Shown piece after piece: positions 16,931 to 23,731 of a stretch of 64,000 bases of DNA. The position numbers were made by a program, and so were the translations under genes. Source of the stretch: Bradyrhizobium diazoefficiens (GTDB lineage: Bacteria > Pseudomonadota > Alphaproteobacteria > Rhizobiales > Xanthobacteraceae); NCBI RefSeq assembly GCF_018131185.1, contig NZ_JAFCJE010000001.1, positions 400,001 through 464,000 of the forward strand, read 5' to 3'. The first letter of the stretch is position 1. The number at the start of each line of letters is the position of its first letter. The notes below the pieces were generated by a model. The model searched no databases. It was given only the letters and a program-made list of their open reading frames with translations, and was not told the DNA's origin.

Positions 16931-18175
16931 ATGAACTTCGACGACACCCCGCAGGAAGCCGAATTCCGCGCCACCGCGCGCGCCTGGATCGGCGCGAACG
17001 CGCCGAAGCAATACGAGGACGAGCTGCGCAAATCCTCGCTCGGCCGCACCGTGCTCAGGAATGCCGACATTCTCGAGGTCGCAAAGGCCTGGCAGAAGAA
17101 GAAGGCCGACGCTGGCTGGGCCTGCCTGCACTGGCCGAAGGAGTATGGCGGCCGCGGATCGTCGCCGATCGAGCGCGTGATCTGGCAGCAGGAAGAGGGG
17201 CCGTTTGGTCAGCTCTCACGCATGTTCATCATCGGCCACGGCATGTGCGGGCCGACCATGATGGCGTTCGCACGCGAGGAGCATAAGCGGACCTATTTGC
17301 CGCCGCTCGCGTCAGGCGAAAAAGTCTGGTGTCAGCTGTTCTCCGAGCCGGCCGGCGGCTCCGACGTCGCGGGCTTGCGCACGCGCGCCGAGAAGGATGG
17401 CGACGACTGGGTCGTCAACGGCCAGAAGATCTGGACGTCGGGCGCGCATTATTCCGACTACGGCATCCTGCTCACGCGCACCGATCCGACCGTCCCCAAG
17501 CACAAGGGCCTCACCATGTTCTTCCTGGACATGAAGAGCCCCGGCGTCGAGGTCAGGCCGATCAAGCAGGCCAGCGGCGCTTCCGACTTCAACGAGGTCT
17601 ATTTCACCAATGTCCGCATCCCCGACCACCAGCGTCTCGGCGAGGTCGGCGACGGCTGGAACGTCTCGCTGACCACGCTGATGAACGAGCGCAGCGCGAT
17701 CGGCGCGGCCGTCTCGACCGGTTTCCCGGAGCTGTTCGAATATTGCTCCAGCCTGATGCTCGACGACGGGCCGGCGATCGAGGACCGCGCGGTGCGCGCG
17801 AAGCTCGCGAACTGGGCGGTGAAGGCGAGCGGGCTGAAATACACCAGCATGCGCGCGATCTCGGCGCTCTCGAAGGGCGAGCGGCCGGGGCCGGAAAATT
17901 CCATCGGCAAGCTGGTGGCGGGCTCGATGATCCAGGACGTCGCGACCTACGCGCTGGATCTGCAGGGGGCTGGCGGCGTGGTCAGCGGTGAAGATGCCGA
18001 ACTCGCCGGCCGTTTCCAGGCGATGCTGCTGCGCGCGCCCGGCACGCGCGTCGAAGGCGGCACCGACGAGATTATGCGCAACATCATCGCCGAGCGGGTG
18101 CTGGGCCTGCCCGGCGATATCAGGGTCGACAAGGACGTGCCGTTCAACAAGATCCCGACGAAGGGAAGAGGGTAG
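16931..18175 (+). CDS. acyl-CoA dehydrogenase 2 (tandem pair, first)
   Basis: The 414-residue dehydrogenase has the FAD-loop motif CQLFSEPAGGSDVAGLRTRAE, WVVNGQKIWTSGAHYSDYGILLTRTDP, and C-terminal GGTDEIMRNIIAERVLGLPGDIRVDKDVP. The complete SEP..GSD motif separates it from dehydrogenase 1. It is a recent duplicate of the following gene, which begins 9 bases after its stop. Context suggests oxidation of an acyl-CoA made by the aryl-CoA ligase. Confidence 0.93.
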   Translation: MNFDDTPQEAEFRATARAWIGANAPKQYEDELRKSSLGRTVLRNADILEVAKAWQKKKADAGWACLHWPKEYGGRGSSPIERVIWQQEEGPFGQLSRMFIIGHGMCGPTMMAFAREEHKRTYLPPLASGEKVWCQLFSEPAGGSDVAGLRTRAEKDGDDWVVNGQKIWTSGAHYSDYGILLTRTDPTVPKHKGLTMFFLDMKSPGVEVRPIKQASGASDFNEVYFTNVRIPDHQRLGEVGDGWNVSLTTLMNERSAIGAAVSTGFPELFEYCSSLMLDDGPAIEDRAVRAKLANWAVKASGLKYTSMRAISALSKGERPGPENSIGKLVAGSMIQDVATYALDLQGAGGVVSGEDAELAGRFQAMLLRAPGTRVEGGTDEIMRNIIAERVLGLPGDIRVDKDVPFNKIPTKGRG

Positions 18176-18184
18176 AGGTCCGCC

Positions 18185-19429
18185 ATGAATTTCGACGACA
18201 CCCCGCAGGAAGCCGCATTCCGCGAGACCGCGCGCAAATGGATCGACGCCCATGCGCCGAAGGAATTGCATGCCGAGCTGTCGAAATCCTCGCTCGGCCG
18301 CATTCGCCTTGCCAGTCACGACATCGTCGATGTCGGCAAGGCCTGGCAGAAGAAAAAGGCCGAAGGTGGCTGGGCCTGCCTGCACTGGCCTAAGGAGTAT
18401 GGCGGCCGCGGCGCGACGCCGATCGAGAAGGTGATCTGGCAGCAGGAGGAGGGCGTCTACGGCAAGCTGACGCAGCCGTTCCAGATCGGCGAGGGCATGT
18501 GCGGCCCGACCGTGATGGCGTTCGGCAGCGAGGATGCGAAGCGCAGGTATCTGCCGAAGCTCGCCTCGGGCGAGGAGATCTGGTGCCAGTTGTTCTCCGA
18601 ACCGTCCGCTGGTTCGGACGTCGCGGGTCTGCGCACACGCGCGGAGAAGAAGGGCGACAATTGGGTTGTTAATGGCCAGAAGATCTGGACCTCGGGCGCG
18701 CATTACTCCGACTACGGCCTTTTGATCGCGCGCACCGATCCGAATGTGCCCAAGCACAAGGGCCTCACCATGTTCTTCCTGGACATGAAGAGCCCCGGCG
18801 TGGAGGTCAGGCCGATCAAGCAGGCCAATGGCATGCAGGAGTTCAACGAAGTCTATTTCACCGACGTTGTGATTCCGGACAGCCAGCGCCTCGGCGCCGT
18901 CGGCGAGGGCTGGAGCGTATCGCTGACCACGCTGATGAACGAGCGCATGTCGATCGGCTCGCGGCTTGCGACCGGCGTCCCCGAGATGTTCGAGTTCTGC
19001 TCCAACCTCATGTTGGAGGAGGGGCTCGCCATCGACGATCCCGCCGTGCGCTCGAAGCTTGCGAGCTGGGCGGCGAAGTCGAGCGGGCTGAAATACACCA
19101 GCTACCGCACCATCTCGGCCCTTTCGAAGGGCGAGCGGCCGGGCCCGGAGAATTCCATCGGTAAGCTGGTCTCGGGCATGATGCTCCAGGACATTGCGAC
19201 CTACGCGATGGACCTGCAGGGCGCGGCCGGTGTTCTCACCGGCAGCGACGAGGAGACCGTGCAAGGCCAATTCCAGCAGATGCTGCTATCTGCGCCCTCG
19301 ATGCGCATCGCCGGCGGCACCGACGAGATCCTGCGCAACATCATCGCCGAGCGCGTGCTGGGGCTGCCGGGCGACATTCGTGTCGACAAGGACGTGCCGT
19401 ACAACAAGATCCCGACCAAGGGGCGGTGA
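18185..19429 (+). CDS. acyl-CoA dehydrogenase 3 (tandem pair, second)
   Basis: It has the same 414-residue length as the gene upstream. CQLFSEPSAGSDVAGLRTRAEKKG, ISALSKGERPGPENSIGKLV and GGTDEILRNIIAERVLGLPGDIRVDKDVPYNKIPTKGR align without gaps at both ends. Differences cluster around residues 80-115 and 255-290, which would shape the substrate pocket. Nine bases separate the two genes, so they are co-translated. A dimeric or hetero-oligomeric pair is plausible but not shown. Confidence 0.93.
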   Translation: MNFDDTPQEAAFRETARKWIDAHAPKELHAELSKSSLGRIRLASHDIVDVGKAWQKKKAEGGWACLHWPKEYGGRGATPIEKVIWQQEEGVYGKLTQPFQIGEGMCGPTVMAFGSEDAKRRYLPKLASGEEIWCQLFSEPSAGSDVAGLRTRAEKKGDNWVVNGQKIWTSGAHYSDYGLLIARTDPNVPKHKGLTMFFLDMKSPGVEVRPIKQANGMQEFNEVYFTDVVIPDSQRLGAVGEGWSVSLTTLMNERMSIGSRLATGVPEMFEFCSNLMLEEGLAIDDPAVRSKLASWAAKSSGLKYTSYRTISALSKGERPGPENSIGKLVSGMMLQDIATYAMDLQGAAGVLTGSDEETVQGQFQQMLLSAPSMRIAGGTDEILRNIIAERVLGLPGDIRVDKDVPYNKIPTKGR

Positions 19430-19436
19430 TTATCCT

Positions 19437-19542
19437 CGTGTCCCGGACGCGGCGCAGCGCGCCGTGAGCCGGGACCCGGAATTCCACAATGGGCCCCGGC
19501 TCTGCGCCGCATCACGTCGTGCTGTGTCGCGTCCGGGGCACG
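19437..19542. repeat. second REP class (GTGTCCCGGACGC type)
   Basis: The element starts CGTGTCCCGGACGCGGCGCAG and ends with the near-inverse CGCGTCCGGGGCACG, with a GGGACCCGG / GGGCCCCGG inner block. It has no copy of the GTCATTCCGG end and belongs to another repeat family. Confidence 0.75.
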
Positions 19543-19557
19543 AAAGCGAGTCAAGCC

Positions 19558-20271
19558 ATGGACGCTAAAGCACCCAATGCCCGCCACTCCACTGAAGACC
19601 GTATCGGCGTGCTCGAAGAGCTCCTCAATGAGCGTTATTCCGTCCGCGCCTTCCTGCCGAAGGAAGTCGACCGCGCCACCATCGAGCATGTGCTGACCAC
19701 CGCGCAGCGCACGGCCTCATGGTGCAACAGCCAGCCCTGGCAGGTCGTCATCGCCAGCGGCGCTGCCAAGGAGCGCTTTCGCCAGGCGATCTACAAGGAG
19801 GCTTCTGGTGGTCTCGGCGACGACTACGACTTCACGCCGCCGCGCGAATATGTCGGGATCTATCTGGAGCGGCGCCGCGAGAGCGGTTTTCAGCTGTACA
19901 ACACGCTGGGCATCGCCCGCGGCGACAGAAGCGCCTACGCCAAGCAAGCGCTGGAGAACTACAATTTCTTCGGCGCGCCGCACGTCGCGATCATCCACAC
20001 CAACGAGCCGCTCGGCATTTACGGTGCGATCGATTGCGGCGCCTATGTCAGCAATTTCATGCTGGCCGCGCAGGCGCTCGGGCTCGGCACGATTCCGCAG
20101 GCCGCCTTGGCGCGGCATTCCGGCCTGATCCGCCGCCACTTCAACCTGCCCGACGATCGCCGGATCGTCTGCGGCATCTCGTTCGGTTATGCGGACGACG
20201 CCCACAAGGTCAACAGCTACCGCACCTCGCGTGCGAGCGTGGCAGATACGGTCACCTTTGCAGAGGAGTGA
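19558..20271 (+). CDS. nitroreductase-family flavoprotein
   Basis: The 237-residue protein is of the NADH/FMN nitroreductase fold. RYSVRAF near residue 27 and TASWCNSQPWQVVIA near residue 55 are the FMN-binding segments, and GLGTIPQAALARH with GISFGYAD close the fold. The start at 19558 (MDAKAPN) follows the repeat; the longer reading runs through repeat sequence. It closes the catabolic run and could reduce a nitro compound, quinone or enone. Nothing fixes the substrate. Confidence 0.88.
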   Translation: MDAKAPNARHSTEDRIGVLEELLNERYSVRAFLPKEVDRATIEHVLTTAQRTASWCNSQPWQVVIASGAAKERFRQAIYKEASGGLGDDYDFTPPREYVGIYLERRRESGFQLYNTLGIARGDRSAYAKQALENYNFFGAPHVAIIHTNEPLGIYGAIDCGAYVSNFMLAAQALGLGTIPQAALARHSGLIRRHFNLPDDRRIVCGISFGYADDAHKVNSYRTSRASVADTVTFAEE

Positions 20272-20313
20272 TCGAGAGCGGCGTGGTCCCGCTCCGTCGG
20301 CCTCAGACGCGCG

Positions 20314-20343
20314 CGAAGACGGCCGTGGAAACGGCCGCCTTCG
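20314..20343. terminator. strong bidirectional hairpin between nitroreductase and ecfG
   Basis: CGAAGACGGCCGT (20314-20326) pairs with ACGGCCGCCTTCG (20331-20343) across a GGAA tetraloop with a single A-C mismatch. It stands between convergent genes and would work in both directions. Confidence 0.6.
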
Positions 20344-20364
20344 TCTGTCTCGGTCGAATGGCCG

Positions 20365-20913
20365 TCAGCCGCCGCTGCCGCCGATCACGGCCCGCACCGT
20401 CTCGTCAGGCCCGAAATCCTCGGCGCCGTCGACATAGAGCAGTGCGGCGAGCTTCGAGCGGGCGCGGTTCACGCGGCTCTTGATCGTGCCGACCGCGCAG
20501 CCGCAGATCGAGGCCGCATCCTCGTAGGAGAAGCCCGAGGCGCCGACCAGGATCAACGCTTCACGCTGGTCCTGCGGAAGCTTCTCGAGCGCCGTGCGGA
20601 ACTCCTCGAACTCGAGATGTGCGTTCTGCGAGGGCTGTGTCTTCAGCGTCTTGGCGTAGTTGCCCTCGGCATCCTCGACCTCGCGCCGCCGCTTGCGGTA
20701 GTCGGAACGGAATAGGTTGCGCAGGATCGTGAACAGCCACGCCGGCAGATTGGAGCCGGGCTGGAACGAGTCGATGTTGGCGAGCGCGCGGAGCAGCGTC
20801 TCCTGGACCAAATCGTCGGCGCGGTCCGCATTGCCGCTGAGCGAAATGGCGAACGCGCGCAGACTGGGCACGGCCGCCAGGATGTCGTTACGCAGGGAAT
20901 CCGTGAGAGGCAT
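20365..20913 (-). CDS. ecfG: general stress response ECF sigma factor EcfG
   Basis: The 182-residue sigma factor has region 2 (AISLSGNADRADDLVQETLLRALANIDSFQPGSNLPAWLFTILRNLFRSDYRKRRRE) and region 4 (LPQDQREALILVGASGFSYEDAASICGCAVGTIKSRVNRARSKL), matching EcfG of Hyphomicrobiales. It directs polymerase to GGAAC-N16/17-CGTT promoters under stress. Its ATG overlaps the TAA of nepR in a TAATG junction, so the two are translationally coupled. phyR is divergent. Release from NepR by phosphorylated PhyR is established for the family. Confidence 0.97.
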   Translation of the reverse strand: MPLTDSLRNDILAAVPSLRAFAISLSGNADRADDLVQETLLRALANIDSFQPGSNLPAWLFTILRNLFRSDYRKRRREVEDAEGNYAKTLKTQPSQNAHLEFEEFRTALEKLPQDQREALILVGASGFSYEDAASICGCAVGTIKSRVNRARSKLAALLYVDGAEDFGPDETVRAVIGGSGG

Positions 20914-21146
20914 TAGTCCCTCCCATTGTTGTTGTCGTTGGATCCGCCCTCATCGCCCAATTGGGGTGTCGCTCCCGGCGCATCAAGCTTCTTGATCAGC
21001 TCTGCGAACCGATCCGGAACGCCTTGTCGCACGACATCATCATACATGGCGCGCAACTGATGCCCTATCCGGGATTGGATCTCCGGAGTGAGGCCTCCCT
21101 TGCCGGGGGTCGTGCTTCTGCTGGCTTGAGACTTGAGATCTTTCAT
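20913..21146 (-). CDS. nepR: anti-sigma factor NepR
   Basis: This short protein (77 residues from the ATG at 21146, MKDLKSQASRS) carries the NepR core TPEIQSRIGHQLRAMYDDVVRQGVPDRFAELIKKLD, two helices that clamp EcfG or the PhyR sigma-like domain. A longer in-frame reading to 21230 lacks similarity to NepR and would run into the promoter region. It lies directly upstream of ecfG with a one-base overlap. The tail is acidic and Asn-rich (GDEGGSNDNNNGRD). Confidence 0.93.
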   Translation of the reverse strand: MKDLKSQASRSTTPGKGGLTPEIQSRIGHQLRAMYDDVVRQGVPDRFAELIKKLDAPGATPQLGDEGGSNDNNNGRD

Positions 21147-21262
21147 GACCTGTTCCACGTTTCCCCGAGTTAAGTGACTGTAAGTTCGAGAGGTTTTCTC
21201 AACCGGGAGCCGTTCCCTGGTTAGGCACAATTCCAGGTTCGAGAAAAAGTTCCCGGCCGGAC

Positions 21263-21288
21263 GGAACTTTTCTCAAGTTGAGGCGTAA
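21263..21288 (+). promoter_or_regulatory. candidate EcfG promoter of phyR, within an inverted repeat
   Basis: GGAAC (21263-21267), 16 bases, then CGTAA (21284-21288) is one base off the EcfG consensus GGAAC-N16/17-CGTT. A mirrored GGAAC on the minus strand (21253-21249) lies in a wider inverted repeat with arms GAGAAAAAGTTCC and GGAACTTTTCTC. No good -10 follows the minus-strand copy. Confidence 0.65.
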
Positions 21289-21378
21289 TCAGCCCAGCAG
21301 GGGAACCCGGGCCCCCCGCGTGACGCCTGACCTCAGGATCTCGACCTCAAGGCCGGCCCGAACACGAATGGAGTGGGG

Positions 21379-22185
21379 ATGTCCCGTTCACAGCTTGTTG
21401 CTGAACACTTGCCGTTGTTGCGCCGGTACGCACGCGCCCTGACAGGCAGCCAGGCCTCCGGTGACGCCTACGTCGCAGCCATGTTGGAAGCCATGCTGGG
21501 AGATCCGGCGGTGCTCGACGAGAGCCATGGACCGCGCGCCGGCTTGTTCCGGCTGTTCACCCAGATCTGGAACTCGGTCTCGGTCAACGACGATTCGGAG
21601 GTGACGACCCTGCCGATGCCGCCAGAGCGGCGCCTGTCGAACATCACGCCGCTGCCACGGCAGGCCTTCCTCCTGCTCTCCCTGGAGGGGTTTTCGGAGG
21701 AGGAAGTCGGCTACATCCTCGGCACCGACGTCGCCGAGACGCGGCGCCTTGCGGATGCCGCAGGCCGCGAGATGGCGGCCGAGATCGCGACAGACGTGCT
21801 GATCATCGAGGACGAGACCTTCATCGCCATGGACCTCGAGAGCCTGGTGAAGAATCTCGGCCACAACGTCGTCGGCGTCGCGCGCACCCATGCCGATGCC
21901 GTGGCGCTCGCCAAGAACAAGCGGCCCGGTCTGATCCTTGCCGACATCCAGCTCGCCGACGGCTCGTCGGGCCTCGACGCCGTCAACGAGCTGCTGCGCA
22001 CTTTCGAAGTGCCGGTGGTGTTCATCACCGCCTATCCCGAGCGCTTCCTCACCGGCGAGCGTCCCGAGCCGGCGTTCCTGATCTCGAAGCCGTTCCAGCC
22101 CGCGATGGTGTCGGCGGTAGCCAGCCAGGCGCTGTTCTTCCAGCGCAACTCGCGCAACCGGGCGCCAAAGGCGCCGGCGGCGTAA
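21379..22185 (+). CDS. phyR: PhyR, general stress response anti-anti-sigma regulator
   Basis: The 268-residue protein joins an N-terminal sigma-like domain (about 1-130, with LFRLFTQIWNSV and FLLLSLEGFSEEEVGYILGTDVAETRRLAD) to a C-terminal receiver domain (about 138-255). The receiver shows DVLIIEDETFIAMDLESL, phospho-acceptor Asp in LILADIQLADGSSG and the conserved Lys in FLISKPF. Phosphorylation exposes the sigma-like domain, which captures NepR and frees EcfG. I chose the ATG at 21379 with GGAG upstream; a GTG two codons earlier is possible. The hairpin at 22213-22244 ends the gene. Confidence 0.97.
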   Translation: MSRSQLVAEHLPLLRRYARALTGSQASGDAYVAAMLEAMLGDPAVLDESHGPRAGLFRLFTQIWNSVSVNDDSEVTTLPMPPERRLSNITPLPRQAFLLLSLEGFSEEEVGYILGTDVAETRRLADAAGREMAAEIATDVLIIEDETFIAMDLESLVKNLGHNVVGVARTHADAVALAKNKRPGLILADIQLADGSSGLDAVNELLRTFEVPVVFITAYPERFLTGERPEPAFLISKPFQPAMVSAVASQALFFQRNSRNRAPKAPAA

Positions 22186-22212
22186 GGAAGGCATCGTTCG
22201 CGAAACGATTTG

Positions 22213-22245
22213 ATCCGGCGTGCTGCAGGGCACGCCGGATTTTTC
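22213..22245 (+). terminator. rho-independent terminator of phyR
   Basis: ATCCGGCGTGC (22213-22223) pairs perfectly with GCACGCCGGAT (22230-22240) over a 6-base loop, followed directly by TTTT. It is a textbook intrinsic terminator 28 bases after the phyR stop. Confidence 0.88.
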
Positions 22246-22321
22246 GTGTCGGTTGTCCGCGCTTGACGCGCATCCGCGGCGCCGCTCATACCTCATGCAT
22301 GAATCTAGCCGGAGACGGACC

Positions 22322-22921
22322 ATGGACCAGCAACTCCTCGACCGCCTCGCAATCCGCGACCTCGTCGAGAACTGGGCGGTGTGGCGCGATGCCGGCGACT
22401 GGGAGCGCTTTGCCACGGTCTGGCACGAGGAGGGCTGGATGTCCGCGACCTGGTTTCAGGGGCCGGCGCGGGATTTCATGCGCGTCAGCCAGGAGGGCTT
22501 CGCCAAGGGCGTTCGCATCCTGCATTTCCTCGGCGGCACCAGCATCGACCTCAAGGGCGAGCGGGCCATCGCCCAGACCAAGATGACGATCTCGCAGCGT
22601 GCCCTGGTGCACGACGTGCTCTGCGACGTCGTCTGCACCGGGCGCTTTTACGATTTCCTGGAGAAGCGCCAGGAAAGATGGGGCATCGTCCGCCGCCAGC
22701 CGATCTACGAGAAGGACCGGATCGACCCGGTCGATCCCGCCGCGACACTCCGTCTCGACCAGAAGGCGCTCGCCGCGCTGCCCGAAGGCTACCGCCACCT
22801 CGCCTACATGCAGGAGCTGATCGGCTACAAGGTCAAGCGCGACATGCCGGGCCTGACCGGCGCAGAGGTCGAAAAGCTCTATGGCGAGGGGCGGGAGTGG
22901 CTCGCGGGAAAAGCCAAATAG
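22322..22921 (+). CDS. SnoaL/NTF2-like domain protein
   Basis: The 199-residue protein starts MDQQLLDRLAIRDLVENWAVWRDAGDWERFATVWHEEGWMSATWFQG, the typical opening of the SnoaL_4-type nuclear-transport-factor-2 fold used by dehydratases, isomerases and cyclases. WDWERF and later TKMTISQRALVHDVLCDVVCTGRFYDFLEK form the cone-shaped barrel. The ATG at 22322 has GGAG 8 bases upstream. It stands alone between phyR and a candidate small RNA. No catalytic residue can be assigned with confidence. Confidence 0.8.
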   Translation: MDQQLLDRLAIRDLVENWAVWRDAGDWERFATVWHEEGWMSATWFQGPARDFMRVSQEGFAKGVRILHFLGGTSIDLKGERAIAQTKMTISQRALVHDVLCDVVCTGRFYDFLEKRQERWGIVRRQPIYEKDRIDPVDPAATLRLDQKALAALPEGYRHLAYMQELIGYKVKRDMPGLTGAEVEKLYGEGREWLAGKAK

Positions 22922-22939
22922 CTCGACTCAAGCGAGCCC

Positions 22940-23090
22940 CAGAAAAAAGTAAGGCGCGACTGGCATCACCACAGTCGCGCCCTACGTCGCCGGCTTATGG
23001 GGCAGGGGGGAATAGCCGGCTGCTGAGACGACTCCTGCCTGCGCGAGTCGTTCCACGCCCCGCGAAATATTTTGCGCGAGCTGCGGCCAT
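22940..23090 (-). ncRNA. candidate trans-acting small RNA with intrinsic terminator
   Basis: Read on the minus strand, this 264-bp gene-free gap folds into a row of hairpins. The first is an AT-centred stem with GCGCAAAATATTTCGCG, near 23061-23078. The second is ACGACTC/GAGTCGT (23028-23051). The third is GCCGGCT/AGCCGGC around a C-rich loop that includes CCCCCCTGCCCC (about 22990-23021). The last is a perfect 10-bp stem, GGCGCGACTG/CAGTCGCGCC (22953-22981), followed by TTACTTTTTTCT. The last hairpin is a good minus-strand terminator, yet no minus-strand gene lies to its right for it to serve. The C-rich loop could bind Shine-Dalgarno sequences. No clear promoter was found. Confidence 0.55.
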
Positions 23091-23185
23091 TGTCGCACAC
23101 GGTTAAGTGATCGTAACGGTCAAGAACCCCAGCTCCACCGCCGGCGTTGTTCCCGCGATCGCCATGGGGCGAGGGATCGGCAGTC

Positions 23186-23608
23186 ATGTCACAGATTTAC
23201 AAGGTATTTTTGGGCGCCATCGCGATTGCCACAACGCTCGGCGCGGCGCAATTGGCCTCCGGCCACGATCTGGCCGACCGCTGGCAGGCGGTCGCCGATA
23301 TCCCCAGCCACGGCTCGACCTCCGCGCCAAGCCAGAACGTCAACCGCGCCGGCAAGGCCGACCGGCTTGCCGACATCAAGCCCGCACCGGTACCCGTCCG
23401 CACCGTCTCAATGCGGCTGAACGATCTCGCCAATACCTCGGTGTTGCTGCGGGTGCCCGCGGTGATCGAGACCGGCAACGCCAAGCCGCCGATGCTGCTC
23501 CAGAACCAGAAGAAGGTCCGCAACAAGCCGACGATCGCCTGCGAGCCGATGGTCAGCTCCCTGACCGAGGTCGCAAAGCTGCTTCAGCCCGGCCGTTGCG
23601 TGACCTGA
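23186..23608 (+). CDS. small exported protein of unknown function
   Basis: The 140-residue product starts MSQIYKVFLGAIAIATTLGAAQLASG, a signal peptide with cleavage likely near ASG-HD. The mature part is basic and has one paired-Cys candidate near the end (TIACEPM ... GRCVT), so a periplasmic disulfide is possible. I do not recognise a domain. Proteins of this kind are common among Bradyrhizobium relatives with no assigned role. A hairpin at 23614-23637 follows directly. Confidence 0.75.
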   Translation: MSQIYKVFLGAIAIATTLGAAQLASGHDLADRWQAVADIPSHGSTSAPSQNVNRAGKADRLADIKPAPVPVRTVSMRLNDLANTSVLLRVPAVIETGNAKPPMLLQNQKKVRNKPTIACEPMVSSLTEVAKLLQPGRCVT

Positions 23609-23613
23609 TCCGC

Positions 23614-23637
23614 AAGGACGCCGGACCGGGCGTCCTT
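23614..23637 (+). terminator. hairpin after the small exported protein
   Basis: AAGGACGCC (23614-23622) pairs with GGCGTCCTT (23629-23637) over a 6-base loop, five bases after the stop codon. There is no T-run beyond the stem's own TT. Confidence 0.55.
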
Positions 23638-23665
23638 CCGCCGAGAGCAAGATCGTTCACGTCCA

Positions 23666-23694
23666 CTTGATCCCCCGCACGCTCGCGTTATATC
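23666..23694 (+). promoter_or_regulatory. candidate promoter of htpG
   Basis: CTTGATC (23666-23672) and TTATATC (23688-23694) are spaced like a sigma-70 or RpoH promoter and lie 38 bases before the htpG start. The leading CTTGA suits RpoH, which controls htpG in many bacteria, but the downstream half lacks the CCCCAT block. Confidence 0.45.
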
Positions 23695-23731
23695 CCGGGT
23701 TTCTTCCCCTTCGTTTTGACCGGGTAAACGC

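Noticed and set aside
17312-19270. 652-codon antisense frame across both long acyl-CoA dehydrogenases
   Set aside because: Mirrors the third-position GC of the real genes and shows internal repetition that merely copies the tandem duplication.
23667-23680. TTGATCCCCCGCAC before htpG as a FixK box
   Set aside because: The right half ends CAC rather than CAA, and the position overlaps a better promoter reading.
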